Source: an uncultured Lachnospiraceae bacterium (GTDB lineage: Bacteria > Bacillota > Clostridia > Lachnospirales > Lachnospiraceae). From it: 61,596 nucleotides of DNA. This document shows positions 26,710 through 34,556 of this stretch, in pieces. The notes beneath the pieces are model-generated. The model was not told the DNA's origin. It worked only from the letters and a program-made list of their open reading frames with translations, and ran no database searches. The translations under genes and the position numbers were made by a program. Location: contig CAJULG010000013.1 of the NCBI GenBank assembly GCA_910587045.1, positions 1 to 61,596 on the forward strand. Direction: 5' to 3'. The number at the start of each line of letters is the position of its first letter. Positions within the stretch are counted from its first letter, which is position 1.

Positions 26710-27678
26710 ATGGAATACAAATATACTGTTGTGATTGCGATTGTTATAATTGGAGTATTTCTTCTTACCAAACTTTTAAAATACAAAAAGCCCAGACAAA
26801 ACTGGGTAGATAAGGCTGACTTTCAGCGTTGGAAGGAAAAGATTCATAATAATTGTGATGAAAAAACCCTATCCGATTTTATGAGTTTTTTGAAACAGTA
26901 TAAAGGCGGTTATATTAAGCGCAGAAATGGTGCGATTGTTTATCAGGATTTTCTTGGCAATGAAAAGGGAGATTTAAAGGGAATTTTTTTTAATGTAGTG
27001 GTACCTGCCAAAAAGATACCGATCAAACAGAAGGAATTGTTTCGGACTTATTTACGGGGAATTGGTGTAAGTGGTTTGGAGCAGCGGCCATCCTATGAAC
27101 TGAGAAGCGGGAAATTAAAGGCGGATGGCAGAAGGGAAGATGAGTATCATAGAAAACTGGCTGGAAATCGTGGCGAGCAGTCCGTTCGTAATTGTTTGAA
27201 AATATTGGATGCTTCCGGCTTTTCAATCATGCATGGAGTTGTTTTAAAATTAGATACTCGAGTAAAAGAGTTTGACCATATTGTAATTGGCGATACAGGT
27301 GTATTTGTTTTGGAAACAAAGGCTTTTGGTATGTCAGAGAAAGCAGATGGTTTTGATGAGGCCCGCCTGGTTATAGATACAGATGGACAATGGAAGCTAT
27401 ATAAGCATCATAACATGAAGATAGTAAAGAATCCGACGGAACAGATTCTGGAACAGAAACACTTTATGGAAGAATTATTAGCAGATACCTTTGTTGAGGT
27501 GAATACACTATTGGTATTGGCAAATAAGGATTTAGTAATAGAGAGAAAGACTCTCCTGCTGTATAAGATTGTAATGCTTAAGGATCTGATTCGCTATATT
27601 ACACAGCAGGAAGGTAAAATAAGTGACAGTGATAAATACCAGATTATTTCAAAGATACAGGAACATAGAATAAATTAA
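26710..27678 (+). CDS. Membrane-anchored NERD nuclease-related protein
   Basis: A 322-residue protein with one N-terminal membrane helix (about residues 5-23, then a Lys-rich stop) and a cytoplasmic NERD domain at about 155-270. The restriction-endonuclease-like core is visible: AGNRGEQSVRNCL, then EFDHIVIGDTGVFVLETK with Asp and ExK in the usual PD-(D/E)XK positions. NERD domains occur in DNA-processing and phage-defence proteins. TAGGAGGCTGC precedes the ATG. It is the last gene of the AT-rich island and meets the GntR gene tail to tail with a four-base overlap. Confidence 0.85.
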   Translation: MEYKYTVVIAIVIIGVFLLTKLLKYKKPRQNWVDKADFQRWKEKIHNNCDEKTLSDFMSFLKQYKGGYIKRRNGAIVYQDFLGNEKGDLKGIFFNVVVPAKKIPIKQKELFRTYLRGIGVSGLEQRPSYELRSGKLKADGRREDEYHRKLAGNRGEQSVRNCLKILDASGFSIMHGVVLKLDTRVKEFDHIVIGDTGVFVLETKAFGMSEKADGFDEARLVIDTDGQWKLYKHHNMKIVKNPTEQILEQKHFMEELLADTFVEVNTLLVLANKDLVIERKTLLLYKIVMLKDLIRYITQQEGKISDSDKYQIISKIQEHRIN

Positions 27679-28358
27679 GAAAGAATTTCATCAATAATAT
27701 CATAATGTCTGTCTACTGCATCCAGACAAAGGGAGAGATTCCCCCCGGCAATTCCTTGGGCAATTTCTCTGTGTGCTTTTTGTAAGCATTGGACAATATC
27801 CTGGGAAGCTGCTGAAAGAGCGTTGTCAATCCATGTCCGGTATACTTCGGATACAGCTTCGGTCATTAATATCCAGAAGCGGTTTTCTGTAGCGTGAATC
27901 AGTGTGTAGTGGAATTGCTTGTCAGCCTTCGCCAGAAGGTTTTTATCTGAAATGTCTTCCAGTTGCTCTACAGCATTTTGAATATATGTTTTCCATTCTT
28001 GTGTACAGTTCTTTTCAATCAGATAGCTGCATACAGCTTTCTCTGTATATCGTCGAAAGGTGCATATTTCTTCGCGGCTTGCATTGTCCATAAGAAGCAT
28101 AATATTTACGACATGGGATATGGTTGCTGCTGCATTATCAGTCAGATAATTTCCGGAACCATGTCTGCTTTCTACAATACCAAGGTTTTCAAGTGTCCGC
28201 AGAGATTCCCGTATGGAGTTGCGGCTTGTGCCAAGCTCTTCGGAAATTTTTCGCTCCGTAGGCAGGCGGTCTCCCTTTTTGAGTTTTCCGCTTTCAATCA
28301 GACCAAGAATGTATTCAGTTGTTTTCATATATTCACGACGTTCCATGCTATTCTCCAT
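27675..28358 (-). CDS. GntR-family (FadR subfamily) regulator
   Basis: A 227-residue regulator: N-terminal winged HTH (GKLKKGDRLPTERKISEELG, TSRNSIRESLRTLENLGIV, then RHGSGNY) and an all-helical FCD-type ligand domain. Its first codon shares a base with the LrgB stop (TAATG), so translation is coupled; an ATG at 28346 with GGAG upstream is an alternative. The lrgA promoter carries a TGGTNNNACCA operator, the known FadR-subfamily consensus, so this protein very likely controls its own lrgA-lrgB operon. FadR-type regulators often sense carboxylic acids such as lactate or pyruvate. Confidence 0.92.
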   Translation of the reverse strand: MENSMERREYMKTTEYILGLIESGKLKKGDRLPTERKISEELGTSRNSIRESLRTLENLGIVESRHGSGNYLTDNAAATISHVVNIMLLMDNASREEICTFRRYTEKAVCSYLIEKNCTQEWKTYIQNAVEQLEDISDKNLLAKADKQFHYTLIHATENRFWILMTEAVSEVYRTWIDNALSAASQDIVQCLQKAHREIAQGIAGGNLSLCLDAVDRHYDIIDEILS

Positions 28359-29050
28359 TATATAATATTTGCAAAAATCATGACGCCCAGCACCGTGAGA
28401 ATTCCCGATAGGATAATTGCCAGACTGCTCATTGCACCTTCCGTTTCACCAAGCTCCATAGCTTTTGCTGTGCCGATGGCATGGGAGGAAGAACCTAAAG
28501 CAATACCCTTTGCAATTGGTTCGTGAATTTTGAAAAGCCGGAAGACAAATTCTGCGATAATATTTCCCAAAATTCCGGTTACAATAATGGAAGCAGCAGT
28601 TATAGAAACATATCCACCTAATTCCTCGGAAATCCCCATGCCGATTGCGGTAGTAATGGATTTTGGCAAAAATGTAACATATTCTTCATGAGAAAATTGA
28701 AACAATATGGCTATAGCCATAATGGAAAGAAAACTGGACAGCACTCCGCTTGCAATGCCAATCATCAGGGCCGCCGCGTTCTTTTTCAGGAGATGGAACT
28801 GCCTGTAAAGAGGAATTGCCAGTGCAACTGTTGCAGGGGTGAGCAGATAGCTGATATATTTTGCCCCATTGTTGAATGTTTCGTAATCTATTTTTGCAAC
28901 AGACAAAAAAGCAACAATCAGAACTGCAGCCACTAGAAGAGGATTGAAGATAGCAAGCTTTAACTTCCTTTTCAGCAATATTCCGATACCATATGCACCA
29001 AGACTTAACATTAATCCGAAAAACACAGAATCTTTTGTGAAATCAATCAT
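28358..29050 (-). CDS. lrgB: LrgB/CidB-family membrane protein
   Basis: A 230-residue membrane protein with six to seven helices. Family marks include SAxTPATVALAIPLY-like LLTPATVALAIPLYRQ, LPKSITTAIGMGISEELGG and GSSSHAIGTAKAMELGETEG, which are among the most conserved stretches of LrgB/CidB/YohK. With LrgA it forms a holin-antiholin-like or pyruvate/glycolate transport pair; recent work on Bacillus PftAB and plant PLGG1 supports carboxylate transport. It overlaps LrgA by 8 bases and is coupled to the GntR gene. Confidence 0.93.
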   Translation of the reverse strand: MIDFTKDSVFFGLMLSLGAYGIGILLKRKLKLAIFNPLLVAAVLIVAFLSVAKIDYETFNNGAKYISYLLTPATVALAIPLYRQFHLLKKNAAALMIGIASGVLSSFLSIMAIAILFQFSHEEYVTFLPKSITTAIGMGISEELGGYVSITAASIIVTGILGNIIAEFVFRLFKIHEPIAKGIALGSSSHAIGTAKAMELGETEGAMSSLAIILSGILTVLGVMIFANII

Positions 29051-29408
29051 TTTTCTTTTTTCCCCTCCAATACTTTATAACAAGCTGTGTAATGAATCCC
29101 GAAACCGCCATAACAATAATAGTTGAAACTGCTGTTATTGCTATGTATTCCCAAAGCGAAGCCTTGACAAGAGATAAGGATTCCATAATTCCTACTGCTG
29201 CAGGAATGAACATGAGCGGCATGATTTCGATCAGGAATGAGCCTGTTTGTTCTACATGGTCGAGCTTGATGATTCCAAGCATAAGAGCAGAGAAAAGCAG
29301 TATAATTCCATAGATGCTTGCAGGAATTGGCAGTGGGATAATAAAGTGCAGAAGTTCTCCTATGAGAGAGAAGAGAAGGATAATTCCAAATTGTTTAATA
29401 TATAACAT
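29043..29408 (-). CDS. lrgA: LrgA/CidA-family membrane protein
   Basis: A 121-residue protein with four membrane helices; the family signature shows as LIGELLHFIIPLPIPASIYGI and FIPAAVGIME. CGGAGGCGC precedes the ATG. It is first in the lrgA-lrgB-gntR operon, whose promoter and FadR-type operator lie immediately upstream. Works with LrgB in the cytoplasmic membrane, either in murein hydrolase export control or in small carboxylate transport. Confidence 0.92.
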   Translation of the reverse strand: MLYIKQFGIILLFSLIGELLHFIIPLPIPASIYGIILLFSALMLGIIKLDHVEQTGSFLIEIMPLMFIPAAVGIMESLSLVKASLWEYIAITAVSTIIVMAVSGFITQLVIKYWRGKKKND

Positions 29409-29422
29409 AAATGCGCCTCCGA

Positions 29423-29466
29423 ATTGGTAGTACCAATACTATAATTCGTGTACTTACATATGTCAA
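29423..29466 (-). promoter_or_regulatory. lrgA promoter with FadR-type operator
   Basis: On the minus strand TTGACA (29466-29461), a 17-base spacer and TATAGT (29443-29438) form a strong sigma-70-type promoter. Immediately downstream, 29423-29437 is ATTGGTAGTACCAAT, perfect seven-base arms around one base, fitting the TGGTNNNACCA consensus of FadR-subfamily GntR proteins. Bound there, the regulator would block transcription start. Confidence 0.8.
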
Positions 29467-29610
29467 GAAAATAGTTTGCGCAGTGAGGAAATATTTTATA
29501 GAGAAACGTTCAGGGATGGGTGTGGAATAGAGTATGAAAGAATAAAAACAAAAAAGATACCCCAAAGATACCGAAAGGATATACAATGGATATAATCATT
29601 CGATATAGTA

Positions 29611-29634
29611 ACACTATACCGCAGGGTATAGTGT
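29611..29634. promoter_or_regulatory. Perfect 10-bp inverted repeat ahead of a truncated regulator
   Basis: Arms ACACTATACC and GGTATAGTGT flank GCAG. The repeat lies 13 bases before the ATG of the truncated response regulator and just upstream of its AGGAGGTGAC ribosome site. It could be an operator or an RNA hairpin in the leader; no binding protein can be named. Confidence 0.55.
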
Positions 29635-29647
29635 ACGAGGAGGTGAC

Positions 29648-30133
29648 ATGATGAACGATACCGTTCGGATTCTGTTTGTGGAAGATGATACACAGATTCA
29701 GGAGGTAGTCAACGACTATTTTCTGGCAAGGGGAGCCGGAAGGATTCAGATGGATTGCGCTGCCGACGGCATAGAGGGAGAGCTTCTGGTAAAGCAGCGG
29801 GACTACGATCTGGTTCTCCTGGATATCATGCTTCCCGGCATGGATGGATTTTTCCTTTGCAGAAGCATCCGCAGACACAGCATCGTACCGATCATCTTTC
29901 TGACTGCCCGCAGGCAGGAGGAGGATAAGCTGTATGGCTATCGTCTGGGCTGTGATGATTACATGGTAAAACCCTTTTCCGTTGCAGAGCTGTTTGCCAA
30001 GACACAGGCATTGCTGGAGCGTGCAAAGGGGATGCAGGCAACCGGTGTATTACAGTCCGGGGCCATCATCCTGGATCCTGCAGCCTTCCGGGTTACGGTG
30101 AATGCGGGGAGCAGGAGACAACTGTCATATTAG
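29648..30133 (+). pseudogene. Response regulator truncated in its DNA-binding domain
   Basis: A 161-residue frame with a full receiver domain (EDD near residue 12, phospho-acceptor Asp in LVLLDIMLPGMDG near 58, conserved Lys in YMVKPFS near 108), then only the first strands of an OmpR-type winged helix (GAIILDPAAFRVTV) before a stop. Complete relatives have about 225 residues, so roughly 65 residues including the recognition helix are missing, and no kinase gene follows. The break is directly followed by a long hairpin, suggesting a deletion or insertion scar. It could be expressed as a lone receiver, as its ribosome site is excellent. Confidence 0.75.
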
Positions 30134-30148
30134 AAGGATAAGAGTTAT

Positions 30149-30204
30149 CGGCTGGCAGGCTGCGTGCTTTACACATCAGAGTAAAGCATAGGGCTTGCCA
30201 GCCG
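30149..30204 (+). terminator. Nested long hairpin after the truncated regulator
   Basis: Outer arms CGGCTGGCA (30149) and TGCCAGCCG (30196) enclose inner arms TGCTTTAC (about 30165) and GTAAAGCA (30181). The tail GTTGTTCTTCTATT is only moderately T-rich. It may be a terminator or the residue of a small mobile element. Confidence 0.5.
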
Positions 30205-30267
30205 GTTGTTCTTCTATTATAATAAATCCATGAAATACAGGCAGGAACTGTCGAATGGGGTGGATAT

Positions 30268-31482
30268 ATGCTAAGATATCATAATTTATCAGAAGAACTG
30301 CAGGAGCGGATTCTGGAAGACCGGAAGAACCATGTTGTTAATCCCTATGCCTTCCGGGATGAGGACATTCTGCGCCGGAATATGGAGCATGACCGACCGA
30401 AGCTGTGGCGTCCGGCCTTTGTCCGTGACGTGGAGAAGATCATGCATATCCCGTTCTACAACCGGTATGCAGATAAGACCCAGGTATTCTCCCTGTACAA
30501 GAATGATGACATTTCCAGACGCTCCCTGCATGTGCAGTTTGTTTCCCGGATCGCCAGGAATATCGGCAGCATGCTGGGGCTGAACCTGGATCTGATCGAA
30601 GCCATATCCTTAGGGCATGATATCGGGCATACCCCGTTTGGGCATGCAGGCGAACGGAAGCTGGATGCGTTGTACTATGAAGAGACCGGAAGGCATTTCA
30701 ATCATAATATACAAAGCGCAAGAGTATTGGATCAGCTTCTCCATCAGAATATAAGCCTGCAGACCCTGGATGGCATCATCTGTCATAACGGGGAAATGGA
30801 GCTGCAGGAGTATCGGCCGCGGCCTTACTCTGATTTTCAGGAATTTGACCGGCGGGTGGAAGCCTGTTATCTGGATCGTGCTGCAAATAAAGCATTGGTG
30901 CCGGCAACCCTGGAAGCCTGCGTAATGCGGGTTTCAGATATCATTGCTTATCTGGGAAAGGACCGGCAGGATGCAATACGACTGAATCTGTTCGATGAAG
31001 AACCGAATTATACCGGCGGGAAAATCGGTACCACGAATGCAGAGATCATTAACAATATGATCGTCAATCTTGTAGAGAACAGCTACGGAAAGCCATACCT
31101 GAAGATGGATCCGGATTACTTTGAAGCCTTCTCCAATGGAAAAGAGGAGAATTATAAGATGATCTACGGAAACGGAGCAGTGGATCAGGTCTACCGGGAG
31201 CAGATCGATCCGATGCTGGAGGAGGTCTACCAGAGACTTCTGACCGATGCAAAGGCGCATGACCGGAACTCTGTATTATACAAGCATCATATCGATTACA
31301 TACGGAAGCTGACGCAATACAATCAGAGCATTACCGTCAACTATGAAGAGACGGAACCGAATATGATCGTGGTAGACTATATCGCCAGCATGACCGACGA
31401 TTACTTTATTGATCTGTATAATTATCTGTTTCCAAAGGGAAGGCATCAAGTAAATTATATCGGATACTTTGATGACTTATAG
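30268..31482 (+). CDS. dGTPase-like HD-domain phosphohydrolase
   Basis: A 404-residue metal-dependent HD hydrolase. The metal set is visible: RRSLHVQ (His about 88), GHDIGH (His117, Asp118, His121) and a downstream Asp in RVSDIIAYLGKD, in the context ISLGHDIGHTPFGHAGE that is diagnostic for deoxyguanosinetriphosphate triphosphohydrolases. It would cut dGTP or other dNTPs to nucleoside and tripolyphosphate. The length is shorter than E. coli Dgt (505) but normal for the Firmicute branch. Its 3' end overlaps the convergent galT by six bases. Some dGTPases act in phage defence by draining dNTPs; nothing here shows that. Confidence 0.88.
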   Translation: MLRYHNLSEELQERILEDRKNHVVNPYAFRDEDILRRNMEHDRPKLWRPAFVRDVEKIMHIPFYNRYADKTQVFSLYKNDDISRRSLHVQFVSRIARNIGSMLGLNLDLIEAISLGHDIGHTPFGHAGERKLDALYYEETGRHFNHNIQSARVLDQLLHQNISLQTLDGIICHNGEMELQEYRPRPYSDFQEFDRRVEACYLDRAANKALVPATLEACVMRVSDIIAYLGKDRQDAIRLNLFDEEPNYTGGKIGTTNAEIINNMIVNLVENSYGKPYLKMDPDYFEAFSNGKEENYKMIYGNGAVDQVYREQIDPMLEEVYQRLLTDAKAHDRNSVLYKHHIDYIRKLTQYNQSITVNYEETEPNMIVVDYIASMTDDYFIDLYNYLFPKGRHQVNYIGYFDDL

Positions 31483-32970
31483 ATTCCGGATCAGCCGTGC
31501 AAACGCCTCCTGTCCCTCCGGTGTCCGCTTAAACACACCGGAGCATTCCAGCACCTTGATAAACACTTCACTGATCTCCTTCTGGATGATCCCGTGAATG
31601 TTCTCCGGTGTGATCGAATAATGCGGGATCCAGGCCTCGGCCCAGTCCGCGTGCTTTTCAATAACCGGATTCTCCCGGATGCTTCCATGCTTCAGAATGG
31701 TCTCCTCCAATACCGCCATCTCATGCTTCAGACGAGCCGGCAGTACCGCCAGTCCCATAACCTCGATCAATCCGATATTTTCCTTTTTAATGTGATGATA
31801 CCGGGCAGCCGGATGATATACACCCCATGGACATTCCTCTGTCGTAATATTATTACGTAGCACCAGATCCAGTTCATACAGTTCTCCCCGCATACGGGCG
31901 ATCGGTGTAATGGTGTTATGCGGAACTCCGTCTGTCTCATGGAAGATAAACGCATCTGCATCGGTATAGCCTCTCCAGACCGTCAGGATATGCTCCGCAG
32001 CATCTGCGATCCGCTCCGGTTCGCTTCCCTGCAGACGAATGACAGACATTGGCCACTTAATGATACCGGCATGGATATCCGGAAAGTCCTTCAATACAAA
32101 TTCCTTCTCATAAGGCGCTTTCGCCATGGCAAACACATATCCGCCCCCCTGAAAATGATCATGGCTCAGGATAGAACCGCCTACGATCGGCAGATCAGCA
32201 TTCGAGCCTGCCGTATAGTGCGGGAACTGTCGGATAAAGTCCAGCAGCTTTGCAAACGTATCCCGGTCGATCTTCATTGGAATATGCTTCTCATTAAAAA
32301 TAATACAATGCTCATTGTAATACACATATGGAGAGTATTGAAGGTAATATGCTTCTCCGCCTAACGTGATTGGTATGACTCTGTGATTCTGTCTGGCAGG
32401 ATGATTCATATGTCCGGAATATCCCTCGTTTTCCAGACACAGAAGACAACTCGGGTAACCGGATTTCTTTGCTGTTCCTGCTTTGGCAATATCCCGCGGA
32501 TCCTTTTCCGGCTTGGAAAGATTAATGGTAATGTCAATCGGGCCGAATTCCGTATCTGTAACCCACTTTTCATCCCTGGCGATCCGGTCCCTCCGGATAT
32601 AGTTGGTCGCCTGACTGAATTCATAATAATAATCCGTCGCTTCCTTCGGAGAAACAGAATATTTCTCCTGAAAGGTCTTACGCACCATAGAAGGCAGAGG
32701 TGTAAGTAATCCCATGATCTTCGTATCCAGTAAGTCCTTCTGTGTAATGGTATCCTCCTCCAGAAGTCCGGTCTGATGGGCATAGGCGAGCATATCCTCC
32801 AGGATCTGATACAGCGGACGCTCCTCCCGGACAGGCTCCGGTTCTGTGGAGGCTTCCGTAAGTCCGAAGAATTCCAGTAACCGGTTGGTAACGTAGATCC
32901 GGTCAGCTTCTGCTACCAGACCATGTGTACAGCCATAATGAACTAATTCATGAATATAGGTTTCTATCAT
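31477..32970 (-). CDS. galT: UDP-glucose--hexose-1-phosphate uridylyltransferase (class II GalT)
   Basis: A 497-residue cytoplasmic enzyme of the Leloir pathway that exchanges UMP between UDP-glucose and galactose-1-phosphate. The length and the all-through similarity are those of the Firmicute class II enzymes (Lactobacillus/Bacillus type). The nucleotidyl-His motif appears as LSHDHFQGG; the uridine site region GYPSCLLCLENEGYSGH and NHPARQNHRV is also conserved. AAAAGGAGGATAAC fixes the start. It lies 25 bases after galK on the same strand, in one operon. Confidence 0.96.
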   Translation of the reverse strand: MIETYIHELVHYGCTHGLVAEADRIYVTNRLLEFFGLTEASTEPEPVREERPLYQILEDMLAYAHQTGLLEEDTITQKDLLDTKIMGLLTPLPSMVRKTFQEKYSVSPKEATDYYYEFSQATNYIRRDRIARDEKWVTDTEFGPIDITINLSKPEKDPRDIAKAGTAKKSGYPSCLLCLENEGYSGHMNHPARQNHRVIPITLGGEAYYLQYSPYVYYNEHCIIFNEKHIPMKIDRDTFAKLLDFIRQFPHYTAGSNADLPIVGGSILSHDHFQGGGYVFAMAKAPYEKEFVLKDFPDIHAGIIKWPMSVIRLQGSEPERIADAAEHILTVWRGYTDADAFIFHETDGVPHNTITPIARMRGELYELDLVLRNNITTEECPWGVYHPAARYHHIKKENIGLIEVMGLAVLPARLKHEMAVLEETILKHGSIRENPVIEKHADWAEAWIPHYSITPENIHGIIQKEISEVFIKVLECSGVFKRTPEGQEAFARLIRNL

Positions 32971-32995
32971 TGTTATCCTCCTTTTCCCGGTGTTG

Positions 32996-34276
32996 TTATA
33001 TCACTTTTCGTCCGCCATATTTCCGGATCTTAAGTACATTGCAGCTTCCCGCGCCAAAGATTTGATCCATGTTCGTTCTGTAATCAGCAACCGCCTCATT
33101 TTTAACAAAGGCCTGAATGGTTCCGGCAAAACCGCCTCCATGAACCCGACTGACGCCCTGTTCCCCCAGCAGGCTGCTGCTGACTGCAAGGGCAATGGAG
33201 ACATTCTGATGTGCAACATCATGATTCGTATATACATTTTGCAGAAATTGAAAAGAAGAATCACCGGAGGCCTTTACAATCCGTAAGAAGCCGGAGAAAT
33301 CTCCGCGCTTAAGTGCAGCCACCTCCTGGCCGACCCGTGTATTTTCCTCTACGAAGTGAATGGCGCGAAGTGCCGCCCGGTCTCCGGCTGTTGCCCGAAC
33401 CCGGTTCAGCCCGGCAAAGAGTTCCTCCCTGGAAACCTGACGGAGATATTCTTTTCCGAAGCACTCTGCCGCCTGCTTCATCTCATAAGGAATCGCAGCA
33501 TAGTCTGCAGTCAGATCTGCATGAGAGCCCTTGGTGTCTACAATGCAAAGACTGTACCCCTGAGCTGCCAGATCGAATTCCACCCGTTCCACGATCGGAG
33601 CATCCGGCTCCAGGAAATCAATGTGTACCAGACTTCCCACAGAACAGGCCATCTGATCCATAAGTCCGCATGGCTTGCCAAAATAGACATTTTCCGCAAA
33701 CTGCCCGATGATGGCGATTTCAATCGGAGAAACGGACATATCATTATACAGGCCGGAAAGAATCGTTCCGATCAGTGTTTCAAAGGCGGCAGAGGAAGAG
33801 AGACCGGCGCCGATCAGTACATCACTGGTCACATACGCCTGAAAGCCGCCAATGTGATAGCCGTGCTGTTTCATTCCCGCAAGAACGCCCCGGATCAGAG
33901 CAGAAGTGGATCCTTCCTCCTCCTTTCGCTGTTCTAAATCGTCCAGATCGATCGTAATAGGCGAATATCCGTCGGAAGCAATCTGAACCCTGGCCTCCCG
34001 ACTCTCGTTTACCACAGCGATGGCATCCAGGTTGATAGATGCGGCTAATACTTCTCCATGCTGATGATCCGTATGGTTTCCGCCGATTTCACTTCGTCCC
34101 GGAGCGCTGTAGATTTCTACTGCATGACTGCCATAGATTCGTTCAAACTCTTCGATCGCATGGATATAACGATCGGTCTGGGCGTCGATCCTGGATTCGT
34201 CTGCATACAGCTCTGTTAACAAAGCCCGATATGTTCCATTCCTGAATTCCTGCTTTAATTCCTTCAAAGCTTTCAT
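32996..34276 (-). CDS. galK: Galactokinase
   Basis: A 426-residue GHMP kinase that phosphorylates alpha-D-galactose at C1. The sugar-binding signature APGRSEIGGNHTDHQHG is at about residues 58-74, the ATP loop GAGLSSSAAFETLIG at about 158, and motif 3 VHGGGFAGTIQAF near the C-terminus. The N-terminal extension of about 50 residues is usual in clostridial GalK. First gene of the galK-galT operon, divergent from the LacI-type regulator with its shared operators. No galE is in the window. Confidence 0.96.
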   Translation of the reverse strand: MKALKELKQEFRNGTYRALLTELYADESRIDAQTDRYIHAIEEFERIYGSHAVEIYSAPGRSEIGGNHTDHQHGEVLAASINLDAIAVVNESREARVQIASDGYSPITIDLDDLEQRKEEEGSTSALIRGVLAGMKQHGYHIGGFQAYVTSDVLIGAGLSSSAAFETLIGTILSGLYNDMSVSPIEIAIIGQFAENVYFGKPCGLMDQMACSVGSLVHIDFLEPDAPIVERVEFDLAAQGYSLCIVDTKGSHADLTADYAAIPYEMKQAAECFGKEYLRQVSREELFAGLNRVRATAGDRAALRAIHFVEENTRVGQEVAALKRGDFSGFLRIVKASGDSSFQFLQNVYTNHDVAHQNVSIALAVSSSLLGEQGVSRVHGGGFAGTIQAFVKNEAVADYRTNMDQIFGAGSCNVLKIRKYGGRKVI

Positions 34277-34334
34277 TGCTCCTGCCTCCCGTTCTCATGA
34301 TTCTGATAAGCTGTTATCGTATCCTTCTGTATTT

Positions 34335-34379
34335 ACTATAGTATTAATTTAGTAAAAAGTCAACAGAATTTTACTAAAT
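34335..34379 (-). promoter_or_regulatory. galK promoter with two operator copies
   Basis: On the minus strand TTGACT (34363-34358), a 17-base spacer and TATAGT (34340-34335). The 11-base sequence ATTTAGTAAAA occupies the spacer at 34347-34357 and its exact reverse complement lies at 34369-34379, just upstream of the -35. Two facing sites allow cooperative repression or looping by the LacI-family regulator. Confidence 0.7.
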
Positions 34380-34450
34380 AAATTTACCAAAAAATAAAAC
34401 AGATAAAAGGAAATGCATAAATATTCTTTTTGTTTCATAAGAAAAGGGTA

Positions 34451-34498
34451 TCGACAAAAAGATGCAAAGGTGTTACTATAGAATAAAATTTAGTAAAA
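34451..34498 (+). promoter_or_regulatory. Regulator/alpha-galactosidase promoter with third operator
   Basis: TCGACA (34451-34456), a 17-base spacer and TACTAT (34474-34479). A third exact ATTTAGTAAAA copy at 34488-34498 covers the expected start of transcription, within AAATTTAGTAAAATTT. Implies that the regulator represses itself and probably the alpha-galactosidase behind it. Confidence 0.65.
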
Positions 34499-34556
34499 TT
34501 TGTACAGGTGATAGAAATTGCCTGTAACAGCATGTAAGACGGAAGCAGGAGGAGAC

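Noticed and set aside
30268..31482. Phage-defence dGTPase
   Set aside because: The HD motifs show a dGTPase-like enzyme, but it lies outside the AT-rich island and is not linked to defence genes, so a general nucleotide role is more likely.
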